The notes: a model not told the origin generated them from the letters alone. 64,000 bases of DNA from Planctomycetota bacterium (GCA_016712565.1 JADJQU010000005.1:62001-126000), one strand, 5' to 3'. Counted from the first letter of the stretch, positions 26,027 to 36,769 are shown. Program-made: numbers and translations.

Positions 26027-26911
26027 TTGAAGCCGCGGCGAGGAAAAGGCAAGGGGCGAGCTCCGGCGCGCTCCGACGGTCGAGTCTTCGGCGGCGAGCC
26101 CGAAGTCCCGCGCGCACCCCAGCGCGGAGGACAGGCCGCCGCGCCACAGGCCCGCGGAAGCTGGGCCCGAGCCGCGGACCTGGCCTGGCCGGGGGTCGTG
26201 CTCCCCAAGGAGGCCTGGGTTCGCACGCGGGTGCCCCTGGGCGCCCCGGGGGAGCCGTTCTCCTGGAGCCGCGCCTTCGGCCGCGAGGCTCCGCGGGTCC
26301 TGGACCTGGGCTGCGGCAACGGCTACTGGATGATCCACTCGGGCCTCGCGCGACCCGAGGTGGACCACCTGGGCGTGGAACTGGTGCCGCCCGCCCTGCG
26401 CCTCGGCAGTCTGCGGGCTGGCCAGCGCGGCCTTTCCCACGTCAAGTTCGCCTGGGGCGACGCCAGCGAGTTCGTGGTGTCGCGTTGCCCACCGAGTTCC
26501 GTGGACGAGGTGCACCTCTACCACCCGCAACCCTACTACGACGCCCAGGGACACGCGCGCCGCCAATTGACGCCCGAAGTGCAGGGCGCGATCCACCGCG
26601 TGCTGAAACCCGGCGGGCTGTTCGTGTTCCAGACCGACAACCCGGCCTACATGAGCTACGCGCGCAGAACGCTGCCGGCCCTGTTCGAGTTCTGCGAGCG
26701 CTTCGCGCCCTGGCCGGATCTGCCCGCGGGCCGGACCTTGCGCGAGATCGTCGCCCGCTCCCAGGGCCTGGAGATTTTCCGCGCCGAATCCAGGCCGCTC
26801 TCCTTGAGCGAAGCTCTCCGCGAGTCGCGGGTCAGCGCGCTGCCCTCCCCCGACTTCGATGCGAACAAACCGGCCGGCAGGCGGCCCGGCAAGTCGGCCA
26901 GGAAGACCTGA
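26027..26911 (+). CDS. trmB: TrmB-like (tRNA guanine-N7) methyltransferase
   Basis: A 294-residue SAM methyltransferase. A basic Gly/Arg/Ala-rich N-terminal ~65 residues precede the catalytic domain, with motif I V-L-D-L-G-C-G-N-G-Y-W (about 93-103), G-V-E-L-V-P-P-A-L, the acidic W-G-D-A-S-E-F, and a TrmB-like stretch H-L-Y-H-P-Q-P-Y-Y-D followed by R-R-Q-L-T-P-E and L-K-P-G-G-L-F-V-F-Q-T-D-N. TrmB usually reads F-P-D-P-W-P-K-K-R-H, so the tRNA-binding loop diverges and a different RNA or small-molecule substrate is possible. The start is TTG 26027, seven bases after TAAAAT, the best leaderless promoter match in the window. It converges on yhhQ with almost no spacer. Confidence 0.82.
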   Translation: MKPRRGKGKGRAPARSDGRVFGGEPEVPRAPQRGGQAAAPQARGSWARAADLAWPGVVLPKEAWVRTRVPLGAPGEPFSWSRAFGREAPRVLDLGCGNGYWMIHSGLARPEVDHLGVELVPPALRLGSLRAGQRGLSHVKFAWGDASEFVVSRCPPSSVDEVHLYHPQPYYDAQGHARRQLTPEVQGAIHRVLKPGGLFVFQTDNPAYMSYARRTLPALFEFCERFAPWPDLPAGRTLREIVARSQGLEIFRAESRPLSLSEALRESRVSALPSPDFDANKPAGRRPGKSARKT

Positions 26912-26912
26912 G

Positions 26913-27710
26913 CTACTCCGGATCCCGCGGGTGCGCTTCGTGGGCCAGCCGGTGGGCCAGGTCCTTGCCCAACCAGCCCGTGACCGTGCCGTGGACGAAG
27001 TACAGGACCGGCGTCGTGCCCACGGCGATCACGAACTTGTAGACGTAGTTCGTGGTGGCCACGAAGAGCGCGTCGGAGACCGTCCACGGCGTTCCCCCGG
27101 TGAGCCACGGCAGGCCCACGAAGGCCAGCCCGATCACCACGTAGGTGTCGACGAACTGGCTCGCCACCGTGCTGCCCTGGGCGCGCAGCCACAGGAGCTT
27201 GCCGCCGGTCTTGCGCCGGAGCCAGGTGAACAGCAGGGCGTCGAGCCACTGGCCGATCAGGAAGGCGACCATGCTGGCCACGACGATCGACCAGGTCTGG
27301 CCCAGGGCCAGGGCATAGGCCTGCTGCAGGGTGTCGTCGCTGATGCCCGGAGTGAAGCTCTTCGCCGGCACGCGGATCGCCGCCTGCACCACGAACTGCA
27401 GGATGACGTTGACGCCGAGGGCCAGGAACGTGAACTGGCGCACGATGCGCTTGCCGAAGTACTCGTTGATCACGTCGGTCAGGACGAAGGTCAACGGAAA
27501 GGCCAGGATGCCGGCCGTGGCGACGAATTCGGGCTCCAGGCCGAGTCCGAGGTCCTTCGGCCCCCAGCCGAAGAGCGTGAAGTGGAAGAGCTTGCCGCCC
27601 AGGAGCTCGGCGGTGACGAAGAAGCCCACGAAGAGCGTCAACAGCGAGAGCAGCAGGAACTCGCGCTTGTCGACCGCGCGCGGCGCGGCTCCGGAGGGGG
27701 GGGCGCTCAC
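26913..27710 (-). CDS. yhhQ: YhhQ/VUT family queuosine precursor transporter
   Basis: A 265-residue inner-membrane protein with about six helices, matching the YhhQ (VUT_1, ECF S-component-like) family that imports queuosine precursors. Recognisable are F-P-L-T-F-V-L-T-D-V-I-N-E-Y-F-G (about 70-85), the long I-V-V-A-S-M-V-A-F-L-I-G-Q-W-L-D-A helix, and S-Q-F-V-D-T-Y-V-V-I near 185-195. The start is GTG at 27710, preceded by no clear ribosome site. No queuosine enzymes lie nearby. The N-terminal ~17 residues are cytoplasmic and Pro-rich. Confidence 0.92.
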   Translation of the reverse strand: MSAPPSGAAPRAVDKREFLLLSLLTLFVGFFVTAELLGGKLFHFTLFGWGPKDLGLGLEPEFVATAGILAFPLTFVLTDVINEYFGKRIVRQFTFLALGVNVILQFVVQAAIRVPAKSFTPGISDDTLQQAYALALGQTWSIVVASMVAFLIGQWLDALLFTWLRRKTGGKLLWLRAQGSTVASQFVDTYVVIGLAFVGLPWLTGGTPWTVSDALFVATTNYVYKFVIAVGTTPVLYFVHGTVTGWLGKDLAHRLAHEAHPRDPE

Positions 27711-27771
27711 GGGTGGAGCACCGGGGAACAGGACTTCGCGCCGCGGGCGTTCGCCATGGTCCGTGGCCCGC

Positions 27772-29712
<1,941 letters not shown>

Positions 29713-29719
29713 GGGCCGC

Positions 29720-29725
29720 ATGGTA
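29720..29725 (-). promoter_or_regulatory. candidate -10 element for the CocE/NonD gene
   Basis: TACCAT on the minus strand, seven bases before the ATG at 29712. Confidence 0.5.
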
Positions 29726-29823
29726 CGGAATCCGGGCACGGGGCGAATCCAGCGCTTGACCGGGCCGCCGGCAGCGGGGCATGGTGACGCAGCTCACGCA
29801 GCCGAAACCCCGGAGCAACCCCC

Positions 29824-30267
29824 ATGAAACCCACATCCCCCGGCTGGCCCCGCGTCTCCAGCGCCCTCTACTGCCTGGATGCCTCCGCCGCGATCGACTG
29901 GCTGTGCCGGGCCTTCGGTTTCGAGGTCCGGATCAAGATCGTGGGGGAAAACGGCCGCATCGAGCACTCGGAACTCGAGCTCTCCGACGGCTTGATCATG
30001 GTGGGCAGCGCCGACGTGAAGCGCGCCTGGTGTCGCTCGCCGCGGAGCCTGTCGGGGGCCAACACCCAGAGCCTGATGGCCTACGTGGACGACGTCGAGG
30101 CCCACTTCCGACGCGCCAAGGCCGCGGGCGCCCAGATCGTCTCCGAACCGACCACCGTGGACTACGGCCCCGAGTACTGGTCCGACCGCGGCTACGAGTG
30201 CATCGACCCCGAGGGCCATCACTGGTGGTTCTTCCAGCGCCTGCGCAATCCACCGGAGCCGAAGTGA
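29824..30267 (+). CDS. VOC/glyoxalase family protein
   Basis: A 147-residue single-module vicinal-oxygen-chelate protein, nearest to the PhnB/glyoxalase-like group: L-Y-C-L-D-A-S-A-A-I-D-W-L-C-R-A-F-G-F-E at the N-terminus, H-S-E-L-E-L-S-D-G-L-I-M-V, and the C-terminal D-P-E-G-H-H-W-W-F-F. It probably works as a dimer on a small metabolite; the substrate is unknown. The N-terminal metal His found in many VOC enzymes is not obvious. The gene is alone, divergent from the CocE gene by about 110 bp. Confidence 0.85.
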   Translation: MKPTSPGWPRVSSALYCLDASAAIDWLCRAFGFEVRIKIVGENGRIEHSELELSDGLIMVGSADVKRAWCRSPRSLSGANTQSLMAYVDDVEAHFRRAKAAGAQIVSEPTTVDYGPEYWSDRGYECIDPEGHHWWFFQRLRNPPEPK

Positions 30268-30312
30268 CGGGCGGAAGGCAGCCTCCCTGCCGGATCGCCC
30301 GCGGACTCGATC

Positions 30313-32808
30313 TTACGGAATCTCCAGCGCGACCTGGGCCGTGGGCGCTGAGGCGCTGATCGCCGCGGACTTCGGGGTTCCGTGGCGCACCCAGTTCTCT
30401 TCGGGCGAGTCGGGATCGAGCTGCTCCAACCAGACCTCGTAGCTGCCGGCCGCAAGTCCCGCGAAGTGGGCGCCTGTTTCCGGGAGCTCTGCCTCGAGGG
30501 GATTGCGGGCCAGGGGCTGATTCGAGCCCGCGACCGCGATGGCCACGGCCCATTGGCCCTGGGGCGCCGAGGGATTGCCCTTCACAGCGACCTGCACTCT
30601 GCACTTCTCTCCGACGACCATGCGCACGAAGGGCACGGAAGTGTCGTGGATCAAGGTCGAGGAGCCCAGTTCGGCCGACCAGACCTCCAGCTGCACGAAC
30701 CCGTGGGGCAGTCCCTCCAGGCGGTAGCGGCCGCCCCCTTGGGGGAGGGCCTTGGCCAGGCCGGGACCCTGGGTGCCCACGCGCACGAAGGCGCTTTCCG
30801 TGAACGGCACCCCCGCCGGGTCCACGAGCTCCAGCTCGACGGTGCGCGGGGGCCCGAGGCGCACGTCCACGATGCCCACGGGAATCGGCGAGAGCCGCAG
30901 GGTCTTGGGCGCGAGGCGCTCGGCGGTCACCAAAAGCGTGCAGCGCCCTCCGTAGACCATCGCCACCTCGGCCTGGCCCTCGGCGTCGGTGCCCACGCTG
31001 CGATAGGAGCCGTTGTCGGCGCCCAGGAGCCAGACCCTTGCACCGGCCACCGGAGTGCCTTCCGGGGAGAGCACGCGCAAGCGCACCGGCTGGCCGCCTC
31101 CGGGCAAGTCGAAGGCGTACGCGCGGCGTTCGCCTTCCTGGAGCGGCGGTATGTCCATTTCCGAGAGGGACTGGCCGGAGCTCTTGAGCGTGGCGTGGAG
31201 CGCCACGCCCGGCACGAGTCCGCTGATGCGCCACTTGCCGCCCTTCTCGGGCTCGAGCTCGAAGCGCTCGATCTCGTCCTCGGTGCTGGAACTCCAGCTG
31301 CCGCTGCTCGACCTCGGCGTGGGCGGCTGCTGATCCGGGCCGTGCACCGAATCCCCGAACAGGGGGGTCGGGCCGCTCAGTTCCAGAGCCAGACTGGTGT
31401 TCGAGTCGCTCTGCCCGTTGACCGAGAATTCCAGCGTCGGCGCGCGCGTCAGCACGGCGGTGAGTTGCGTGCTTTCCAAGGGCACGGGGAGCAGCAGCGT
31501 GCGGAACTCGAAGGCCTCGACGGCCAGTTGCGGAAGGCCGTCGCCGTCCGAGGGGACGCTCAGGGTGAGATTGCCCTCCTGGTCCGTGCGCGGGTCCTTC
31601 GTGCGCACGGAGGTGGGCCAGGGGTAGGCCGACGCGCCCTGGATCGGCGCGCCCGAAGCGTCCTCCACGTGCAGCGTGACGGCGCGGGTGGCGCGGGTGG
31701 CGAGATCGCCGAGATCCCACGTGCCGCGGCTCTGGCTGGGCCTGGCATATTCGTAGGACTTCGCGCCGGACGAGTCCCTGGCCGACACTTCGAGCACGAG
31801 CTTCGTGAAGCCCTGCTTGCCGAGGGTCCAGCGCACCACGCCCGAGGCGTCGGCGGCCATGCTGGTGGAGCTGGAGCTCGAGCCTCGTTCGCGCTTCAGC
31901 TCGCGTCGCACCATGAGGCGTCCCTGGGAGAGCGGCGCGCCGGCGGGATCGACGATTCGCAGCACGATCTCCAGGCCTTCCACCAGCTTGAGCTGCAGAT
32001 CGGTCCGCGGCTCGGGCACCTCCAGCCGCTGGCTGCTGTGGAGATTGTCGGTGCCTTCCAGCAGGTACGGTCCGCTCCAACGCAAGGAGCCGGCGCTCTC
32101 GCGCGGCAGCCAGCGGAACGCGAAGGCCCCGTGGGCGTCCGTGGTGGCCGCGGTCTCCAGGCCCTCTCGCGCGCCGCCCGGCGCGAGCACGAGCTGGAGC
32201 ACGGCCTTCGGCAGCTCCGGAGACTCCTTCTCGCGCTTTCCGGGGCGCCAGGTGAGTTCGATCGGGCGGGGCGGCAGGCCGCCGTCCACCGTGACTCTCC
32301 CTGCGAGCTGCGAGCCCTGGGGCAGCGTGAGCGTGCGCCGCCCCGCGCTGATCTCGGTCTCGCCCCGCAGCGCGGTGACGCCGGCGAGGCGCACCGCGAA
32401 GCTCGCCTGGCCCTCGCCCGCGGGCAAGGGGACGAGGCCCGCGCCGTCGCTGGTGCCGTGGGCGAGCAGGGTCTCGTCGCGGAACAGGAACACGCGCGCT
32501 CCGGGCACGGGCAGCGCGGCGGCGTCGACCACTTCCAGTTCCAGGCGCGCGGTCCGCGCCTCCGAGCGGGTGGCGATCGAGGTCGCGTCCGCCTCCGGCG
32601 CGGGTTCCTCGGGCAGCGCCTCGAGTTCCACGGCGGGCGCCGCGCCCGAGGCTTCGTGGGCCAGCGTCCGCTGGTCGGCCGCGGCGGCTTCCAGGGCGGC
32701 CAGGGCCGCCTCCTCCGCGGCCTGGTTGCGCAGGAAGGCCACGGCCCCAAGGCCCAGCAGCAGGGCCAGCCCTCCGAGGACGAACGGCAAGAGACGTCCT
32801 GACTTCAT
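30313..32808 (-). CDS. large exported protein with repeated Ig-like/carboxypeptidase-regulatory domains
   Basis: An 831-residue protein anchored by one N-terminal helix (about 7-27). An acidic Ala/Glu linker follows, then a series of beta-rich modules with the CNA-B/carboxypeptidase-regulatory pattern: V-V-D-A-A-A-L-P-V-P-G-A-R-V, I-V-D-P-A-G-A-P-L, V-E-D-A-S-G-A-P-I-Q-G-A, V-L-S-P-E-G-T-P-V-A-G-A-R-V and L-V-D-P-A-G-V-P. Such repeats usually build extended surface stalks or ligand-binding faces. The ATG at 32808 has a clear GGAGGT seven bases upstream, one of the best Shine-Dalgarno sequences in the window. It is 43 bp downstream of the sigma-factor operon and probably part of it. Confidence 0.75.
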   Translation of the reverse strand: MKSGRLLPFVLGGLALLLGLGAVAFLRNQAAEEAALAALEAAAADQRTLAHEASGAAPAVELEALPEEPAPEADATSIATRSEARTARLELEVVDAAALPVPGARVFLFRDETLLAHGTSDGAGLVPLPAGEGQASFAVRLAGVTALRGETEISAGRRTLTLPQGSQLAGRVTVDGGLPPRPIELTWRPGKREKESPELPKAVLQLVLAPGGAREGLETAATTDAHGAFAFRWLPRESAGSLRWSGPYLLEGTDNLHSSQRLEVPEPRTDLQLKLVEGLEIVLRIVDPAGAPLSQGRLMVRRELKRERGSSSSSTSMAADASGVVRWTLGKQGFTKLVLEVSARDSSGAKSYEYARPSQSRGTWDLGDLATRATRAVTLHVEDASGAPIQGASAYPWPTSVRTKDPRTDQEGNLTLSVPSDGDGLPQLAVEAFEFRTLLLPVPLESTQLTAVLTRAPTLEFSVNGQSDSNTSLALELSGPTPLFGDSVHGPDQQPPTPRSSSGSWSSSTEDEIERFELEPEKGGKWRISGLVPGVALHATLKSSGQSLSEMDIPPLQEGERRAYAFDLPGGGQPVRLRVLSPEGTPVAGARVWLLGADNGSYRSVGTDAEGQAEVAMVYGGRCTLLVTAERLAPKTLRLSPIPVGIVDVRLGPPRTVELELVDPAGVPFTESAFVRVGTQGPGLAKALPQGGGRYRLEGLPHGFVQLEVWSAELGSSTLIHDTSVPFVRMVVGEKCRVQVAVKGNPSAPQGQWAVAIAVAGSNQPLARNPLEAELPETGAHFAGLAAGSYEVWLEQLDPDSPEENWVRHGTPKSAAISASAPTAQVALEIP

Positions 32809-32851
32809 CCGAGGCACCTCCAGGTGGGAGGAGCCTACATCGGTGGGGACC

Positions 32852-34366
32852 TCAATGCCCGCTTCCGAGCCGCAGGCGCGGCGGATCCTGGCGGAACAGG
32901 GCCTCCTCGGCCGCGAATTCCGCGTGCAGGGCATCGCCGGTCCAGCGAATTCCCGGCGGCAGGGGCCCCAGATCGGCCGCGCGGGTCGGGTAGCCTCCGT
33001 GGGCCAGGTGGTACTGGGCCGCGGCCACCGCCGCGCGGGCCAGGTCCCGCTGCACCGCGCCCCGCAGCCCGGCCTTCAGGATCCTGTCGAGTTCGGGGGC
33101 GAACAGTCCGGCGAGGACGCCGTGGCGGTAGCGCTCGCGGCCCGGTGGTGTCTCGTCCAGGTGCTTCGCCAGGGCCGCGGGATCCAGCACCGCGGCCTCG
33201 CGCAAGTCGCCCAGAGCACGGCGATAGCCTCCCACCTGCGCCTCGAAGGCAAAGCGCAGGGCCGCGTAGACCCCGGGGCGCTCGAGCCACGGGCCCGGGG
33301 TGTCTGCGAGCAGCGCGAAGTGGAGGCCGCTCATGGACTTGGCCCGCCCCATGGAGTCCAGGAAGAAGGCCTCCTCCATGCGCAACGCCCGCTGGATCGT
33401 CTCCCGTGGATCGCGGCGCGGGTCGAGGCGGATCCGCTCGAGGTCCGCGGCGGTGATCCCTGGAGTCGAGAGCACCTGGGGCAGCGCCTCCAGGACCTGG
33501 GACCTGAGGCTCGTGCCGAGCATGGCGGCGAGCAGCGTCGGCGTCTCGTCGGCGTGATCGGCCATCGAAAGCACGCAGCGCAAGTCGTCGAGGGCTCCGC
33601 GGGGGTCGCCCGCGAGCGTGCGCAGGCGGCCGGAGAGGATCAGGACGCGCCCCAAGTCCGCGAGGGGCATCAGTCGGGACGAGGAGAAGCGCTCGTGCTC
33701 GTCGCCGCTTTCGTAGCGGCACTGGGGCCGCGCGGTCGCGCCGCGGAGGCGCTCCAGCGCGGGCCCGTGTTGGGCGAGCACCCCGCGCGCGGACTCGGCC
33801 CACGGCGCCATTTCCGCCTTGGGCTTGAGCCATTCCGGGCGCAGCACCAGCTTGCCGTGGCCGTCGTCGAGCGCCGCTCGCACGGCCTCGTACTCGGCTG
33901 CCGCGTTGAGCAGGGGATCCACGGGAGGCGGCGTCTCGCGGAAGGCGATGCGGCCCGCCTCCAGTTGCATGGTGAGGCCCGAATTCTGGGTCGCGAGGTC
34001 GAGGTTCACGAGGGCGGTCCACAAGAGCACCCACAGGAGCGGCACCGCCAGGAGCCACGGCGCCCGGGGCCAACGCAGGGCCTGGTCCGTGTGCGTGCAC
34101 AGCCAGATCGAGGCCCCGGCCTGGGCGAGGAACGCGAGGCCCGCGCCGAGCCACGGGCCCTGCTCGAGGCCCGCGTCGAGGAACAACCACAGGGACCCCA
34201 CGGCCATGGCCGCCAGGGGGAGGCCGAAGAGCAGCGCCAGCGCCGACGTGACCAGCGCCCGAACCCGCGGCGAGCCGATGCGCGCGAGCCACGGCAGCAG
34301 GGCCAGGAGGATCCCCAGGGGCAAGATCGCGCCGAGGGTCCAGATCATGGGATGCAGCAGGTTCAT
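32852..34366 (-). CDS. membrane protein of the ECF sigma operon, unknown function
   Basis: A 504-residue protein with four to five hydrophobic helices in the first ~140 residues (L-H-P-M-I-W-T-L-G-A-I-L-P-L-G-I start), then a soluble alpha-helical region of about 350 residues. The soluble part contains a TPR-like stretch (R-L-R-T-L-A-G-D-P-R-G-A-L-D-D-L) and a C-terminal A-A-A-Q-Y-H-L-A-H-G-G-Y-P segment of the kind seen near the end of type II secretion pseudopilin-like domains in Planctomycetota. Its start overlaps the upstream stop (ATGA). It may be a sensor partner of the sigma factor; this is inferred from the operon only. Confidence 0.68.
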   Translation of the reverse strand: MNLLHPMIWTLGAILPLGILLALLPWLARIGSPRVRALVTSALALLFGLPLAAMAVGSLWLFLDAGLEQGPWLGAGLAFLAQAGASIWLCTHTDQALRWPRAPWLLAVPLLWVLLWTALVNLDLATQNSGLTMQLEAGRIAFRETPPPVDPLLNAAAEYEAVRAALDDGHGKLVLRPEWLKPKAEMAPWAESARGVLAQHGPALERLRGATARPQCRYESGDEHERFSSSRLMPLADLGRVLILSGRLRTLAGDPRGALDDLRCVLSMADHADETPTLLAAMLGTSLRSQVLEALPQVLSTPGITAADLERIRLDPRRDPRETIQRALRMEEAFFLDSMGRAKSMSGLHFALLADTPGPWLERPGVYAALRFAFEAQVGGYRRALGDLREAAVLDPAALAKHLDETPPGRERYRHGVLAGLFAPELDRILKAGLRGAVQRDLARAAVAAAQYHLAHGGYPTRAADLGPLPPGIRWTGDALHAEFAAEEALFRQDPPRLRLGSGH

Positions 34367-34776
34367 CGCAGTTCCTGGGAGGTGGTCGGGGCGTCGTCCA
34401 ATTCGGTGGAGGCCAGGGGCGGGGCCAGGGGCGCGAGTCGCCCGACGGCGAACAGCGGCGCGAGGCGCGCGAGGCGCAGCTGCTCCGGGCCGTCCAGCCC
34501 GATGAATTCGGGGGCCTCGGGGGCCTCGGGCAGGCGGGCCTGGTCGAGCGGTGCATGGGCAGGGAACGCGGCGCGCGCGTCGCCCCCGGCGCGGAACAAA
34601 CATGCGCCGAGCAGCAGGGACGCGGCCACGAGGCCCTCCAGGACTCGCGCGAGGAGGCGCTCCTCCAGGCGACGCCGCTCCAGGCGGGCCACCACGGAGA
34701 CGCGCAGCGCGGCCGTCGGCGCCGGGACCGAACGCGCCAGCCGGAGTTCGAGTTCGTCGAGCGGCTCGGGGCTCAC
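34363..34776 (-). CDS. small single-helix membrane protein, candidate anti-sigma factor
   Basis: A 137-residue protein. Residues 1-45 are charged and helical (S-P-E-P-L-D-E-L-E-L-R-L-A-R), about 46-62 form one membrane helix (V-L-E-G-L-V-A-A-S-L-L-L-G-A-C-L-F), and the rest is Pro/Ala/Leu-rich. The layout (short cytoplasmic helix, one membrane segment, variable tail) and its position directly after an ECF sigma gene fit an anti-sigma factor, although no zinc-binding H-x3-C-x2-C is present. Both ends overlap neighbouring genes by four bases, so translation is coupled. Confidence 0.6.
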   Translation of the reverse strand: MSPEPLDELELRLARSVPAPTAALRVSVVARLERRRLEERLLARVLEGLVAASLLLGACLFRAGGDARAAFPAHAPLDQARLPEAPEAPEFIGLDGPEQLRLARLAPLFAVGRLAPLAPPLASTELDDAPTTSQELR

Positions 34777-35288
34777 GCTGGGCCTCCCAGTTCCCGCTGC
34801 AGGTGTTCCAGGGCGTAGCGGTAGCGACTGGCCGCCGTGTTCGACGGAATTCCCAGGCTCGCCGCGATTTCGGAGAAGGTCAGTCCCCCGTGGAGCTTGA
34901 GGGCCAGCACCTCGCGCTGCTCGACGGCCAGTCGCCCCAGGGCCCGGGCCAGGGCCGGATCGGGTTCGGGGGGCAGGTCGGCGTCTTCGACGGAGGGCTC
35001 CGCCGGCAGGGGCAGGGCCGTGCGCCGGCTCCGCAGTCGATGGGCCGCGCGGCGCAGGGCGGCAAAGGCGTAGGCCCGCGGAGACTGGGCCCGGGCGAAG
35101 GCCGCGCGGCTCCGGAACAGGCTCAGGAAGGTCTCTTGCACGGCGTCCTCGGCATCGGCTCGGGAAGACAGCAGGGCGCGGGCCACGGCGAACAGGCCCG
35201 ATCCGTGCCGGTCGTAGAAGGCGGCGAACGCCTCGGGGTCGCCGCGGGAGAGCGGCTCCAGCAGGGGATCCCGGGCATCAGCCGTCAT
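34773..35288 (-). CDS. ECF-type RNA polymerase sigma factor
   Basis: A 171-residue sigma-70 family protein of the ECF class. Region 2 contains F-A-A-F-Y-D-R-H, A-D-A-E-D-A-V-Q-E-T-F-L-S-L-F and S-P-R-A-Y-A-F-A-A-L-R-R; region 4 contains L-A-V-E-Q-R-E-V-L-A-L-K-L-H-G-G-L-T-F and A-A-S-L-G-I-P-S-N-T-A-A-S-R-Y-R-Y-A-L. It would direct RNA polymerase to its own set of promoters. It heads a leftward run of four genes with overlapping or near-contiguous ends (35288 to 30313). The promoter is not obvious; TCTACC lies near 35305. Confidence 0.93.
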   Translation of the reverse strand: MTADARDPLLEPLSRGDPEAFAAFYDRHGSGLFAVARALLSSRADAEDAVQETFLSLFRSRAAFARAQSPRAYAFAALRRAAHRLRSRRTALPLPAEPSVEDADLPPEPDPALARALGRLAVEQREVLALKLHGGLTFSEIAASLGIPSNTAASRYRYALEHLQRELGGPA

Positions 35289-35728
35289 GGAGGTTCGGCG
35301 GGGTAGAGCGCGGCCTGCCCGCCGTTTGTCTCTTGAACCTCGAATTTTCCCGCCGCGCAGGAACTTCCGGTGTCCGTCCCGGCTGCGGCGCCTGGCGCAG
35401 GCAGGCCGCCGCGGGTGGGTGCGGCCGGCCCCAAGCAGGAACGGGAGCCGGCCCCTTTCGGGGACGGCTCCCGCGTGGTCCGCGCACGCTGGGCGGCGCC
35501 GGCCTGGGGGCAGTGGGGATTCGCAGGGGACGTCGACTGCACGCCGGCGCGGCGCGGTTTACGCGCCTCGTCGGGCAGGGAACGACGGGGAGGACGGAGA
35601 GAGGGGGGGGGCTCCGCCGCTCACACCGCACTGAACCCGCGCGCAGGCCGGCCCTTCCGCACACCCGTGCTTCGGACCGCCTGAAACCTACCCCGGCCAT
35701 GGACGCGGGCAAATTCCAGACGCCGGAA
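35289..35728. other. intergenic region with a strong hairpin
   Basis: A 440-bp gap between the end of the molybdenum hydroxylase operon and the start of the sigma operon, both leftward. It contains the hairpin at 35443-35472 and a run of nine G at about 35601-35609. Several open frames cross it, but their sequence is Arg/Pro/Gly-rich with no start or family likeness, so I see no gene. Confidence 0.6.
35443..35472. terminator. possible terminator hairpin
   Basis: Outer stem gggagcc/ggctccc with an inner cccc/gggg stem and a tttc loop, downstream of the leftward molybdenum hydroxylase operon. There is no U-tract on either side, so a Rho-independent role is not certain. Confidence 0.4.
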
Positions 35729-36769
35729 TCAGAGGTGGTGCACCGGGCCCGCCCGGCGCGCGGCGGCCTCGAAGGTGCGGCGCACGTAGACGGGCACCAT
35801 GGCCTTGCGCCAAGCCGCGTCGCCGGGAATGTTTTCCAGGGGGTGGCACTGCTTGTGCGCCAGGCGGGCGAGCTCGGCGAGGCGCGCCCTGAACTCGGCG
35901 GCCAGTTCCCCCTGTGGGTCGCCGGGTCGCGTGCCCACGAGCAGTTCGCCGGCCTTGGTCACCCGGTGGGGGCGGGCGGCGAGGGCCGTGACCACGAGAT
36001 CGGCGCGCGACACCGTGCCCTGGTCGTCGACGTCGAGCCGCGCGGCCACGCCGAGCAGGGGGAAGTCGATCGAACCGCGCTCGCGCAGCTTGCCGTAGGC
36101 CCCGCGGTGGCCCGCGGGCGTCTTGGGGATCGTGAGCTCCACCAGGATCTCGCCCTGGGCGTGCCGCTTGTTGAAGATCCCGTCGGCGAGCCAGAACTCC
36201 TCGATGCGCACGCTGCGGCGGCCGGCGGCGGATTCGAAACCCAGTTCGGCGTCGAGGGTCATCAGCGCGGGCGCGCTGTCGTTGGAGGCCGCGGCCACGC
36301 ACTTCGCGCCGCCCTCGACCACGTGGTACTTGGATCCGTCCTTCTTCAGGCAGAAGCCCAGGGCCTCGCGCCAGAAGTAGGTTTGGTTGTACCACTGGCA
36401 GCGCGTGTCGAGCAGCACGTTGCCGCCCAGCGTGCCCATGCTGCGCAACTGCGGGCCGGCGATCAGGCTCGCGGCCTGGGCCAGCGCCGGCGCCTGCTCG
36501 CGCACCAGGGCGTTTTCGGCGATCGATTCCAGGCTCGACATGGCACCGATCACCAGCGAGCCATCCGTCGCGCGGCGGATTCCGTGCAATTCGGGGATGC
36601 GCGCCAGGCTCACCACCAGGGAGGGCGTGAAGAGCTCGTGCTTCAGGTTCGGCATCAAGTCGGTGCCGCCCGCGATCACCATGCCGCTGGGGCCCGCCTC
36701 GGCCAGCAGCGCGATGGCCTCGCCCAGGGAAGTGGGCGTGGCCAGCTCGAATTTCGGCGCGCGCAGCAC
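35729..36769 (-). CDS. FAD subunit of a 4-hydroxybenzoyl-CoA reductase-type molybdenum hydroxylase
   Basis: A 346-residue medium subunit. The FAD-binding motifs A-G-G-T-D-L (33-38) and I-G-A-M-S-S-L and the G-T-L-G-G-N turn are present. It then has the extra loop known from 4-hydroxybenzoyl-CoA reductase, which carries an additional [4Fe-4S] cluster on four Cys. Here three Cys are kept (124, 140, 157) and the third position is Tyr148, next to His149. D-T-R-C-Q-W-Y-N-Q-T-Y-F-W-R-E and K-C-V-A-A-A-S-N-D are otherwise typical. The start GTG shares one base with the stop of the large-subunit gene (TAGTG), so translation is coupled. The gene ends the operon. Its true substrate is unknown. Confidence 0.9.
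   Translation of the reverse strand: MLRAPKFELATPTSLGEAIALLAEAGPSGMVIAGGTDLMPNLKHELFTPSLVVSLARIPELHGIRRATDGSLVIGAMSSLESIAENALVREQAPALAQAASLIAGPQLRSMGTLGGNVLLDTRCQWYNQTYFWREALGFCLKKDGSKYHVVEGGAKCVAAASNDSAPALMTLDAELGFESAAGRRSVRIEEFWLADGIFNKRHAQGEILVELTIPKTPAGHRGAYGKLRERGSIDFPLLGVAARLDVDDQGTVSRADLVVTALAARPHRVTKAGELLVGTRPGDPQGELAAEFRARLAELARLAHKQCHPLENIPGDAAWRKAMVPVYVRRTFEAAARRAGPVHHL

Noticed and set aside
30382..34900. Long + strand open frames
   Set aside because: Antisense to the sigma-factor operon and the Ig-like protein; no starts or motifs.
35300..35700. Several small open frames on both strands
   Set aside because: Arg/Pro/Gly-rich, no ribosome sites or family similarity; treated as intergenic.
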